From: Planctomycetota bacterium
GTDB taxonomy: Bacteria; Planctomycetota; Phycisphaerae; Sedimentisphaerales; Anaerohalosphaeraceae
Length of the DNA: 30,468 bases
Assembly: GCA_030637065.1 (NCBI GenBank)
Contig: DAOVVQ010000007.1
Span: 1 to 30,468 of the forward strand
Direction of reading: 5' to 3'
Below the pieces are notes generated by a model. The model was given only the letters and a program-made list of their open reading frames with translations. It was not told the DNA's origin and did no database searches. Below are positions 23,192-30,468 of the stretch, piece after piece. A program made the translations under genes and the position numbers. Every line of letters starts with the position of its first letter. The first letter of the stretch is position 1.

Positions 23192-25477
23192 ATGGACAAG
23201 GCAACCGCCAAATTCATCGTTTCGCCGGCATTGATCGTTATCGCCTGCTTTTGCACGTCGGCTGGGGCTGCTTCGCCGGCTTCTTTCGAGACCGCTCTGC
23301 CGACCGCCGCCGATATAGGCACCCGCGCCCAAACCGCCCACAAAATCGCCGACAGCTTCATGCAGCAGACCGCAAACCTGCGGCTGAGCTATCACTATAA
23401 CGAATCTTTCACCGACCCCGCGGACAGGGGGCAGCTCCTGACGCTCGCCCAAAAGGCAAGCGGCGACCTGCAAAGAATCTTCCAGACCCAGCAGGAAGAT
23501 ATATTCCGCATCGAAAACTACGACGGCAGCGATTGGGACCGGCTCTACGGGCGAACCGGGCTTTGGCGAAAATTGCGGCTCGACGGGCAGGAGACGCTCT
23601 GGCTCAAGGCACAGGTTGACTATTATCAGGCCCTGGCATCCGAGCCCGCCGCGCGGACCGATATCCTCCAGGGCATCATCGAAAAGACGAGAACGGGCCC
23701 CGACGTTTTCAAAGGGCCCGCTGGGCAACTGATCAGGGCAAAGGCCTACGTGCTCATGGCGCGTTTGAGCGCGACATACCGACAGTGGGCACAAAATGAC
23801 CTCGATGCGATCCTGATGACACCCGACCTGGCGGACCGCTTGCACATCGAGGCGATGCTCCTGAAACTGACTCTAACAGGTCTGCAAACCGAAGGCCAGC
23901 TCATCACAGCCAGGCGGCGTCTTGCCGGGGCCGACTGCCGCGGTGACTTCGACCTGAACATCAGGCTCGCCTTTCTCGAACTAAAGCTCACCTCGCTGCA
24001 ATCCTGCACGCAGCTATCCCACGTCATCGCAACCTGGCCCGGCGCCGAATCCTTTGTCGCCGGACTGATATTGTCCGACATTGCCGCCGGCGACCAGCGG
24101 GATCTTCAATTAAGGTGCCCTGTGGCGATCGAACTTGCCCTGCAGGCTGCTTTGGAAGCCGGTCCCGCCAAATACAGCGACCTGCTGCGGATTATCTGCG
24201 GGACCGACGGATTTCAAACCCCGCTTGCCTTTTGGGCCGCTGGCAAGGCCCTCCATCACTCCAGCCCAGGCGAAGCAATCGAATATTATCTCCAGGCTGC
24301 GACGGCCCAGGAAAGGCGAAAAAGCCCCCGTCTGGCCGTTAGCAGCGAAGATATCGCCCTGGGCGCAGCCGAACTTGCCTGCGAGTTGTATCGCCGGGAC
24401 AAAGACGCCGCTGATACTGCGCTGCGGGCCATCGGGCAATACTGCCTCATCGCCGGCTCCGGGGCAGACCAGAGTATACAGTACATTTACGCCGGCCTGC
24501 TCGCCGAGAGCAACCGGACAACGCAGGCCGATCAATTATTGCAGACGATCGCGGACGGGGCCGGGAGATTTGCAAACCACGCGGCTCTGGACCTGATCGA
24601 AAACCGAATCCGCCGGTACCCCGACGACGCCGACGCCGATCCTGACATAAAAGGCGACCTGAAACGCCTCATCGCCGCCGCTGACAAGACCGACAGCGAT
24701 AGAACCATCGCCGCCGCTGCGACCGCCCTCTACTGCCAAATCCTGCTAAAGGACCGCGACCCGGAGTCCGCCCAGCAGGTCATTGCCATCCTCGAATCAA
24801 CCGAAAACATGCAAGACGACAGCCGGATCCTGCTGAAGGCTGGGGCGCTGAGGCAATTAGCCAGATTTACCGAAGCGGCAGCAACCCTTGCCCAGATCGC
24901 AGACAGCCAAACGCCCCTCGCCGCCGACGAAGCCGCTATCCTGCTTGCCGAGATTGTCCCGCAGATAGACAGCTATCGCCAGGGTGCCGACTGGCCGGCT
25001 TTTATTACGGATTGCGCAAAACTCGCCCGGCTGTCGCTGACCGGCGAGCGGGAGGATTACCGATCCCAGGCAGCCCTTATCTCCGCTGAGATCGCGATCT
25101 TAGCTGCCCCGCACACCGGCGACGACCTTGAAAAGCCAACAGAAATACTCGATACCCTCGGCAAACAAGGCCACTCAGGCGACATCCACTATCGCCGCTG
25201 CATGGCAAGGCTGCTCGCTGCAAAAAAAGACTATCCCCGCGCCACCGCCGCATGGGCCGCCATTTGCCGCGCCCACACCAGCCAAAATGCACCCGATAAG
25301 CCCTCATGGAACTGGTGGAGGGCGAAGTATTATCAGATATTATGCTGGTCCAGACTACCTGACACCACCGAAGCCGGGCTCGTCCATGCCGTCGAGGTTC
25401 TGCAAAGCAGCTATCGGGAAATACCCCCGCTGTGGGCTCAGAACCTCGCCGACCTTAAGATCGCAACAACTAAATAA
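23192..25477 (+). CDS. Secreted alpha-helical repeat (TPR-like) protein of unknown function
   Basis: A 761-aa exported protein with an N-terminal signal (about 8-26, ending SAGA|AS). A possible lipobox VIAC at 16-19 lies early in it, so lipid anchoring is an open alternative. The rest is rich in Ala, Leu and Gln with repeating helix pairs, such as the LAARLDTEE-like and AAILLAEI patterns. It reads as a degenerate TPR/solenoid with no catalytic motif. The gene follows exbD by 2 nt, so the two are co-translated. A periplasmic scaffold that receives energy from, or organises, the ExbBD motor is plausible but unproven. Its composition (many Ala, Asp, Arg) matches its neighbours, with no sign of transfer. 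Confidence 0.7.
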   Translation: MDKATAKFIVSPALIVIACFCTSAGAASPASFETALPTAADIGTRAQTAHKIADSFMQQTANLRLSYHYNESFTDPADRGQLLTLAQKASGDLQRIFQTQQEDIFRIENYDGSDWDRLYGRTGLWRKLRLDGQETLWLKAQVDYYQALASEPAARTDILQGIIEKTRTGPDVFKGPAGQLIRAKAYVLMARLSATYRQWAQNDLDAILMTPDLADRLHIEAMLLKLTLTGLQTEGQLITARRRLAGADCRGDFDLNIRLAFLELKLTSLQSCTQLSHVIATWPGAESFVAGLILSDIAAGDQRDLQLRCPVAIELALQAALEAGPAKYSDLLRIICGTDGFQTPLAFWAAGKALHHSSPGEAIEYYLQAATAQERRKSPRLAVSSEDIALGAAELACELYRRDKDAADTALRAIGQYCLIAGSGADQSIQYIYAGLLAESNRTTQADQLLQTIADGAGRFANHAALDLIENRIRRYPDDADADPDIKGDLKRLIAAADKTDSDRTIAAAATALYCQILLKDRDPESAQQVIAILESTENMQDDSRILLKAGALRQLARFTEAAATLAQIADSQTPLAADEAAILLAEIVPQIDSYRQGADWPAFITDCAKLARLSLTGEREDYRSQAALISAEIAILAAPHTGDDLEKPTEILDTLGKQGHSGDIHYRRCMARLLAAKKDYPRATAAWAAICRAHTSQNAPDKPSWNWWRAKYYQILCWSRLPDTTEAGLVHAVEVLQSSYREIPPLWAQNLADLKIATTK

Positions 25478-25564
25478 CCCCCTCCGGGCCTGAAAATCCG
25501 CCTTTACGCCGCTGGCGGGCCGGGCAGGTGATAATTATTCGCAACTACCACCAAAAAAATTTGA

Positions 25565-25596
25565 TTGACAACTTACTTCATGGTACCATGTATATA
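25565..25596 (+). promoter_or_regulatory. clpX promoter region with palindrome
   Basis: A perfect TTGACA (25565-25570) is followed by the 12-nt palindrome CATGGTACCATG (25579-25590) and TATATA (25591-25596). The -35/-10 spacing is 20 nt with TATATA, or 18 nt if TGTATA is used, so the -10 is uncertain. The palindrome sits between the boxes, as in the clpC promoter, although the sequence differs. Confidence 0.5.
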
Positions 25597-25639
25597 GTAT
25601 TTGGCGGGGCGATTGTGCCGACGCAATCTGGAGAGAAAA

Positions 25640-26908
25640 ATGGCGAAAAAATCAAACAGTAGAAAAAAAGATGTCTGTAGCTTTTGCGGACGCTCGAAAA
25701 AGCAGGTCGACGCCTTTGTCGAAGGCCCGGACGGGGTATTTATCTGCCCCGAGTGCATCGACCTGTGTTACAACATCGTTCGTCAGGAGAAAAAGCGGGT
25801 CCAGAGTTCCGCCTCCGCGCTGAAGGATATGCCCAAGCCGCGGCAGGTCAAAGAATTCCTCGACCAGTACGTTATAGGGCAGGACCAGGCCAAGAAATAT
25901 CTCTCCGTCGCCGTCCACAATCATTACAAACGCCTCCTCCATACCGACATGGACGAAGGCGATGTCGAGATCGAAAAATCCAACATTCTCCTGATCGGGC
26001 CTACCGGCTCGGGTAAGACTTTGCTGGCACGGACGCTGGCACGCGTGCTCCACGTTCCGTTCGCTATCTGCGATGCAACTACCGTCACCGAAGCGGGATA
26101 CGTCGGAGAAGATGTCGAGAACTTCCTGCTCAGGCTGCTCCAGGCGGCGGATTACGATATAGAAACCGCACAAAGAGGCATCGTCTACGTCGACGAGATC
26201 GACAAGGTCGGAAAGACAAACCAGAATGTCTCGATAACCCGCGACGTCTCCGGTGAAGGCGTCCAGCAGGCATTATTGAAGATGCTCGAGGGAACGATCG
26301 CCAACATCCCGCCGCAGGGCGGAAGAAAACACCCCGAGCAGTCGTACATACAACTGGATACCTCACAGATCATGTTCATCTGCGGTGGGACTTTCGTCGG
26401 GCTCGAAAATATCATCAAGAAGAGGCTCGGCAAGAAGATGATCGGATTCGGCAGCGAAAAGGACAATAATCAGGACTCGAAGGCCGATTTCAGCGATATC
26501 CTCCGGCAGGCCATACCCGAAGATGTCATCGAGTACGGGATGATTCCCGAGATAGTGGGGCGGCTGCCGATCATTACCACGCTTTCGGCACTGGACGAGG
26601 ATGCCCTCGTTGAAATACTCACCGAGCCGAAGAACGCGCTCGTGAGACAGTATATGAAACTCTTCGAAATGGAGGAGGCACACCTGGAGTTCACCGACGG
26701 TGCACTTAAGGCGATCGCCAACAAGGCCATGACGAGAGACACCGGGGCAAGGGCCCTCAGGGCGATCACGGAAGAGTTGATGATAGACCTGATGTACCGA
26801 CTGCCCGAAGAGCCCAAGCCGGGAAGTTATCTCATTACCGAGGAAGTGGTGGAAGGTAAGGCTGATATGTTCGAAATCACGGAAATAACCAAGAAAGAGT
26901 CCGCCTGA
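25640..26908 (+). CDS. clpX: ATP-dependent Clp protease ATP-binding subunit ClpX
   Basis: A 422-aa AAA+ unfoldase that passes substrates to ClpP. The N-terminal zinc-binding domain has Cys13, Cys16, Cys36 and Cys39 (CSFC, CPEC). Walker A is GPTGSGKT at 120-127, the pore loop GYVG is at 153-156 and Walker B IVYVDE is at 181-186. These are followed by the usual arginine-finger region and C-terminal lid. GGAGAG (25630-25635) lies 4 nt before the ATG, which is preferred over the in-frame start at 25601. No clpP or tig gene is adjacent, unlike the common tig-clpP-clpX order. Here clpX sits between two ExbD/ExbB groups, and its stop is only 5 nt from the stop of the convergent exbD. Confidence 0.96.
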   Translation: MAKKSNSRKKDVCSFCGRSKKQVDAFVEGPDGVFICPECIDLCYNIVRQEKKRVQSSASALKDMPKPRQVKEFLDQYVIGQDQAKKYLSVAVHNHYKRLLHTDMDEGDVEIEKSNILLIGPTGSGKTLLARTLARVLHVPFAICDATTVTEAGYVGEDVENFLLRLLQAADYDIETAQRGIVYVDEIDKVGKTNQNVSITRDVSGEGVQQALLKMLEGTIANIPPQGGRKHPEQSYIQLDTSQIMFICGGTFVGLENIIKKRLGKKMIGFGSEKDNNQDSKADFSDILRQAIPEDVIEYGMIPEIVGRLPIITTLSALDEDALVEILTEPKNALVRQYMKLFEMEEAHLEFTDGALKAIANKAMTRDTGARALRAITEELMIDLMYRLPEEPKPGSYLITEEVVEGKADMFEITEITKKESA

Positions 26909-26913
26909 AACTG

Positions 26914-27375
26914 CTACATCTGGCTTTCCTTCATTGCGGCGAGTTTGATGTCCGTTGCGGTGCTTTCGCTGATGCCCGCTAAGGCGTACTGGCTGTCGCG
27001 GTAACAGATCCCCTTGTCGACCCGCAGGCACACCACCCGCGACTCGATCGCCAGGTTCCGGAGCTGGGCGTCGATAGCCCCGGCGATCGCCGAGGATAAT
27101 CCCGCTTGTGTCTCACCGCTGATGATCTCGGCGCCGACTGCATAAGCGATATTCCCGTTTTCGGCAAACATCACCGTTACCGTCGTCGTCAGGTCCGCTT
27201 CCGTATCGCTGCTGGCGGCGGTGGCGATCTTGTCGGGGACGTCGACCTCGAAATTCTCGGCGACAATGAACTGGCAGACTAACAGAAAGAAGATTATCAA
27301 GAGAAACACCACATCGATGATGGGTGTCATATTGAATCCGAAATCGTCGTTTCTTTTTCGCCAATCAGGTCTCAC
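26914..27375 (-). CDS. exbD: ExbD/TolR-family protein (copy 2)
   Basis: A 153-aa protein with a transmembrane helix at about 17-36 carrying Asp21 in MTPIIDVVFLLIIFF, the conserved proton-relay Asp. A periplasmic domain of about 110 residues follows. The GTG start at 27375 has GGAGAG 5 nt upstream. It is the last gene of a leftward operon after exbB (36 nt away). It differs clearly from copy 1 at 22668, so two ExbD types probably share one ExbB, as TolR and ExbD mixtures do elsewhere. It converges on clpX with no terminator between. Confidence 0.88.
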   Translation of the reverse strand: MRPDWRKRNDDFGFNMTPIIDVVFLLIIFFLLVCQFIVAENFEVDVPDKIATAASSDTEADLTTTVTVMFAENGNIAYAVGAEIISGETQAGLSSAIAGAIDAQLRNLAIESRVVCLRVDKGICYRDSQYALAGISESTATDIKLAAMKESQM

Positions 27376-27411
27376 GATCTCTCTCCGCTGCCCGCTGTGT
27401 TTCCAATCGCC

Positions 27412-28842
27412 TTATCGCTTGCGAGGGCCTCTGCCGCGGTTATTCTTCTTTGCCGCGGGTCTTCTGCCGTTTTGGGTCTGGGTTTTTGCCGGGGCATTTT
27501 TGCCGGCTATAGAGACTATTGGTAGCTTCTTCGGTTGGTTGTTGACCGGTGAAGTGAGCTTCTTTGCCGGTTCCGGTCCGCTATCAACCGGGGCTTTATT
27601 ATTCCCTGCCGCGTTTACGTTACCGACGCCAGGCTTGTTATTCTTTGCCGGTGGCGGGCTGATAACTGCCGCCGGTCGTGCTATTGGCTGGGACAATTTC
27701 ACTGGTATAGGTTGAGGTTGAGGTTGCGTTGCAGGGCCTGTTTTTTGTGCAGTTACCGGCGGGCTTACCGGTACCGGTTGCGGCAGAGATCCCGGCGATC
27801 TTAAGGCTGCGGCCTTGCCGCCGACTGCGATTGGCTGGGTCGCTGGGCCGGGTTGTTTCACTGGCTCAACCGGTGTCACCGTTGCGGCAGGTTGTTTCAT
27901 CGCCCCAGCCGGTGTCACCGCCGCTGGCTTGATCGGTATGCGCTGCATCACCGCTACGGGTTGTCCGATTGGATTGCGTAATGCTTTTGCGGGCGCCGGC
28001 GATTTACTCTCTATATCCGCAGTGTCCATACGGTCGAGAAAGACCTCTACCTCAACCGCGGCCTCGCTGACGATCGCTTCGAGGCGGTTGCGAAATATTC
28101 CGCACACCGAAAGTGCCGGTATAGCCACCAGCAACCCCCAGAATGTCGTTATAAGAGCTATTGAGATCGCCGCTGCAAGCTGATCGGGCCTCGGCTGACC
28201 TCCCGCTTCGCTAAGGACGGTAAACGCCTTGATCATGCCGAACACCGTGCCGAAAAGACCGACCATCGGAGCAATATTGCCGATGATATTGCACCATTCG
28301 ACCCTGCGAAACAGTTTAAGCGACCCGTCATGCAGGGCCTCGACGGCCAGTTGCCGGATATGGCGGTCGGAGCCGATCGCTTTGGATTGATTGAGGGCAC
28401 GCGATACGGCCCGGCTGACCAGGTCCGGGCTTGACGATATGCCGGTCGTCAGGTGCCACGGCTCTGTGCCGCCGGCTACCGACGCGATCGAACTGACCTG
28501 TCGCGCAGGCAATAGCTTCTTTCGGCGAATCGTCAGGCAAAGGTCTGCTGCCAGGTATACGGTGATCACGGACATCGGGAGGAGAATAAACCAGACGATC
28601 GGGCCGCCGGCGACAACGAACTGCGAATAAAACGTCGTAGCCCCCTGGGGTGCCGCAAATATCGAAAGAAAGCCTTCCGCCCTGGCGGGCCCAGCCAAAA
28701 CCGTCAGTGCAAATATCGCTACTCCAATGCACCGGCTTACGGAAATGCCCCAGCCTCCCGCAACGCACCGGCCCCTTCCAATGCACCGGTTTCCTGCAAT
28801 GGCTCCCTTGTTATTGCGCTGTGTTTGCTTAACAACACTCAC
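27412..28842 (-). CDS. exbB: ExbB/TolQ/MotA-family proton channel protein with signal peptide and Pro/Lys-rich tail
   Basis: It forms the proton-conducting pentamer with ExbD. From GTG 28842 (476 aa), a long basic N-terminus with an 18-nt-repeat-encoded Cys-rich part precedes a signal-like helix ending GPARA|EG (about 55). A first TM (about 77-100), the MotA/TolQ core with APMVGLFGTVFGM (about 191-203) and a third TM (about 222-248) follow. Residues about 280-476 are a low-complexity tail rich in Pro, Lys, Gln, Ala and Val that ends in a basic NNRGRGPRKR stretch. Ordinary ExbB stops soon after the last helix. The start is uncertain: TTG at 28899 and others are open, and GTG 28842 has AAGG only 3 nt upstream. 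Its operon partners are the VWA gene upstream and exbD downstream. Confidence 0.8.
   Translation of the reverse strand: MSVVKQTQRNNKGAIAGNRCIGRGRCVAGGWGISVSRCIGVAIFALTVLAGPARAEGFLSIFAAPQGATTFYSQFVVAGGPIVWFILLPMSVITVYLAADLCLTIRRKKLLPARQVSSIASVAGGTEPWHLTTGISSSPDLVSRAVSRALNQSKAIGSDRHIRQLAVEALHDGSLKLFRRVEWCNIIGNIAPMVGLFGTVFGMIKAFTVLSEAGGQPRPDQLAAAISIALITTFWGLLVAIPALSVCGIFRNRLEAIVSEAAVEVEVFLDRMDTADIESKSPAPAKALRNPIGQPVAVMQRIPIKPAAVTPAGAMKQPAATVTPVEPVKQPGPATQPIAVGGKAAALRSPGSLPQPVPVSPPVTAQKTGPATQPQPQPIPVKLSQPIARPAAVISPPPAKNNKPGVGNVNAAGNNKAPVDSGPEPAKKLTSPVNNQPKKLPIVSIAGKNAPAKTQTQNGRRPAAKKNNRGRGPRKR
28720..28791 (-). repeat. Four tandem 18-bp repeats within the exbB N-terminal coding region
   Basis: Four units (28774-28791, 28756-28773, 28738-28755, 28720-28737 in coding order). 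Three contain the sense-strand word CCGGTGC followed by RTTG, and the third is degenerate (GGCTGGGGCATT). They encode hexapeptides NRCIGR, GRCVAG, GWGISV and SRCIGV. This in-frame minisatellite precedes the signal helix. Confidence 0.7.
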
Positions 28843-28987
28843 CGGCCTTAAGCTCCGTCTACTCAACCATGTCAAATATGTAACCCGGGGCAAAGCCAAA
28901 TCCGCCCGCCTCCGTCCGCTCCTGTCTGCTTGTGTCTGCCTGCGCTTGTTTGCGCGTGCCTGCGACTATCTCACCAAAACAGAGGTT

Positions 28988-29896
28988 TTAGTACCCGACA
29001 TTGCTGAATTTGCCGCCCGATTCGGCGGCTACTGCCTGCAATATGCCGCAATCGGTTGCCTCTGTCTGGAGACCTATGGTATTGATTCTGGTGCCGGGTG
29101 CAAGCTCTTTTCGCAAATTCCCGATTATATCGGCAAAATCCGCTGCGCCAGCGTCCTCGATGTCGAAACCGTCGGTGAGAAAGCATATCAGGCCGGCTGG
29201 GCTGGAGAAATCGTCACGGATCGCCATCCCCCGGCGAAGTGCGTTGTAAGCGTTGGTCTGGCCGCTGGGACGGGCTGAATCGATAAAATCAAAAGCCGCC
29301 GACTTCGATCCCGAGGTGGCGCGAACGAGCTTGCCGTCCCCGGATTCCAGCAGCTTATCGCCTTCCAGGAAAAAGATTATATAAAAATAACGGTCCGCCT
29401 CCAGGCCGGAGATCGACCGCTTAAGCTCGTCCCTAACAAGGTTGAATCTGCCGTGCATACTGCCGGAACAGTCCACCACGTAGCATATCTTCCGCTCGTC
29501 GCTGACCTGACCGAAAAAGGCACTTTCCGCCTCAAGCACCCTTCCGCCGGGCAAAAGGCCGGCAGTATCTTTCGCCGTGATATCTCTGCCAGCCTTTAGC
29601 TCAGGGGCCAGGTCTGCATACTCCCTCGCCGGCAGATATATCGCGCGTTCCCTGTCGACGCTGAGATTGCGATCTACCGGAAAATATTCGACCTTCGGCT
29701 TGGGGCGAACCTGGGCTTTTTCGATGACCCTGCTAATCTGGGCAACGCTGACCTGTGGTTTCTCCGCTGGTAAGGACCGGTTAGATGACTGTGAAAAGCG
29801 GACCATGCCGAAGACTGCCAGCAGCAAAATATGCAGACCCAGCGAGACCGCCCACGCCCACATCGTCACACTGCCTCTGCCCAAAAGACGTGCCAT
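28988..29896 (-). CDS. Membrane-anchored VWA-domain protein with TonB-like N-terminus
   Basis: A 302-aa protein with one N-terminal helix (about 13-31). A Lys/Pro/Val-rich juxtamembrane stretch (EKPQVSVAQ, VRPKPKVEYF) like that of TonB/TolA follows. From about 135 it is a von Willebrand A domain with an intact MIDAS: Asp142, Ser144 and Ser146 (DCSGSM), Thr214 (SGQTN) and Asp242 (LTDGFD). It probably binds a protein ligand through a metal ion in the periplasm. GGAGGA lies about 8 nt before the ATG. Being placed directly before exbB and exbD, it could replace TonB/TolA as the energised partner. No catalytic function is implied. It lies 38 nt after the L,D-transpeptidase gene. Confidence 0.78.
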   Translation of the reverse strand: MARLLGRGSVTMWAWAVSLGLHILLLAVFGMVRFSQSSNRSLPAEKPQVSVAQISRVIEKAQVRPKPKVEYFPVDRNLSVDRERAIYLPAREYADLAPELKAGRDITAKDTAGLLPGGRVLEAESAFFGQVSDERKICYVVDCSGSMHGRFNLVRDELKRSISGLEADRYFYIIFFLEGDKLLESGDGKLVRATSGSKSAAFDFIDSARPSGQTNAYNALRRGMAIRDDFSSPAGLICFLTDGFDIEDAGAADFADIIGNLRKELAPGTRINTIGLQTEATDCGILQAVAAESGGKFSNVGY

Positions 29897-29934
29897 TTAC
29901 AGTTTCCTCCATCCCGTCTGCTACGACCTACCTG

Positions 29935-30468
29935 TCAGTCCCTCACCACCACCTCTGAATAATCGGGGACGAGCATATCATAAAGCTCGATCGCATTGCC
30001 GTTAAATAACCGGATGCATCCTCTCGACGAAAGCGTTCCGATGCTGTCGGGGTCCTTTGTCCCGTGAATCGCAAAACCCGTTCTGTCCTTGACGTTATCA
30101 TCGATGCCTTCGATCGCAATCCACCGCGAGCCTAACGGATAATCCGGGTCGTCTCCGTCATATGTCCTGCCCGTTTCTTTGTCCGTCCAGGTCGGTTTTA
30201 TCAGCTTGCCGCCCTTTTTGACCCGCCACCGTCCTGTCGGAGTCTCTTTTCCGCCCATGCCAAGTCCTACCCGGTAGCTCTTGATATAGGTGTTTTGCAG
30301 GTACACATCCAGTGTGAATGTCGGGCGGTTGATGACGACATGGAAAGGCCCGTTGGCAACCTTGAGTACCTGTCCGGCCTGAAGCTGTCTGGCATCGCTG
30401 ATATTATTGATCTTCATCAAAACCTCATGCGGCACCTTGAACTGATAGCCTATAACCGAAAGCCTGTC
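29935..30468 (-). CDS. LysM-L,D-transpeptidase (YkuD), 5' end cut by the window edge
   Basis: The open frame continues beyond the right edge and has no stop in the last codons, so the start is outside. The first visible residues (DRLSVIGYQF, then VPHEVLMKINNIS, ending QVLKV) are a LysM peptidoglycan-binding motif. The YkuD catalytic domain follows, with HGTKDP and the catalytic SSRGCIRL (Cys as nucleophile, His upstream). It cross-links or anchors in peptidoglycan through 3-3 links in the periplasm. It seems to head the leftward operon with VWA, ExbB and ExbD. An ATG or GTG inside the LysM motif (30435 or 30417) would truncate that domain and is not the true start. Confidence 0.9.
   Translation of the reverse strand, partial: DRLSVIGYQFKVPHEVLMKINNISDARQLQAGQVLKVANGPFHVVINRPTFTLDVYLQNTYIKSYRVGLGMGGKETPTGRWRVKKGGKLIKPTWTDKETGRTYDGDDPDYPLGSRWIAIEGIDDNVKDRTGFAIHGTKDPDSIGTLSSRGCIRLFNGNAIELYDMLVPDYSEVVVRD

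Overview
The window looks like chromosomal DNA of a planctomycete, most likely an anaerobic member of the Phycisphaerae. This is inferred from gene content, not from a marker gene. The clues are a secreted glycoside hydrolase ending in a dockerin-like repeat next to a Tat-exported sulfatase, a ferredoxin-dependent 2-oxoacid oxidoreductase, large membrane proteins ending in TPRs, a small coiled-coil protein that resembles ones I recall from planctomycetes, and several ExbB/ExbD components. No rRNA, tRNA, CRISPR array, transposase or phage gene was seen.

Layout, left to right. 63-1196 (-) is an M20 metallopeptidase. 1515-3378 (+) holds a coiled-coil zinc-ribbon protein and a single reading frame joining RNase HI to a PurN-type formyltransferase; a bidirectional terminator separates it from clpC (3432-5945, -). 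A small coiled-coil gene (6368-6622, -) has a good sigma-54 promoter match. 6960-13778 (-) encodes a membrane-anchored gluzincin, a 12-TM/spermidine-synthase-like/TPR protein and a TMTC-like GT-C/TPR protein. 14059-17752 (+) is the glycoside hydrolase and sulfatase pair, convergent with an APC transporter fused to a PTS EIIA domain (17749-19629, -). 19882-22577 (+) is a four-subunit 2-oxoacid:ferredoxin oxidoreductase operon.

From 22668 to the right edge the genes concern the envelope and proteolysis. ExbD plus a secreted helical-repeat protein and then clpX run rightward. A leftward cluster meets them: LysM/L,D-transpeptidase (cut by the window edge), membrane-anchored VWA protein, ExbB with a long Pro/Lys-rich tail, and a second ExbD. 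I read this as a proton-driven Tol/Exb-like envelope machine in which the VWA protein may take the TonB/TolA place. This is the best candidate here for an undescribed system.

The regulatory DNA is informative. Three leftward membrane-protein genes share a degenerate promoter module (near 11460-11551, 13785-13831 and 19651-19762) built on TTGACA-like boxes with 18-nt spacers. In two of them the predicted transcription start falls on or within 1 nt of the ATG, implying leaderless mRNAs. The clpC and clpX promoters each carry a perfect palindrome between or beside their -35 and -10 elements.
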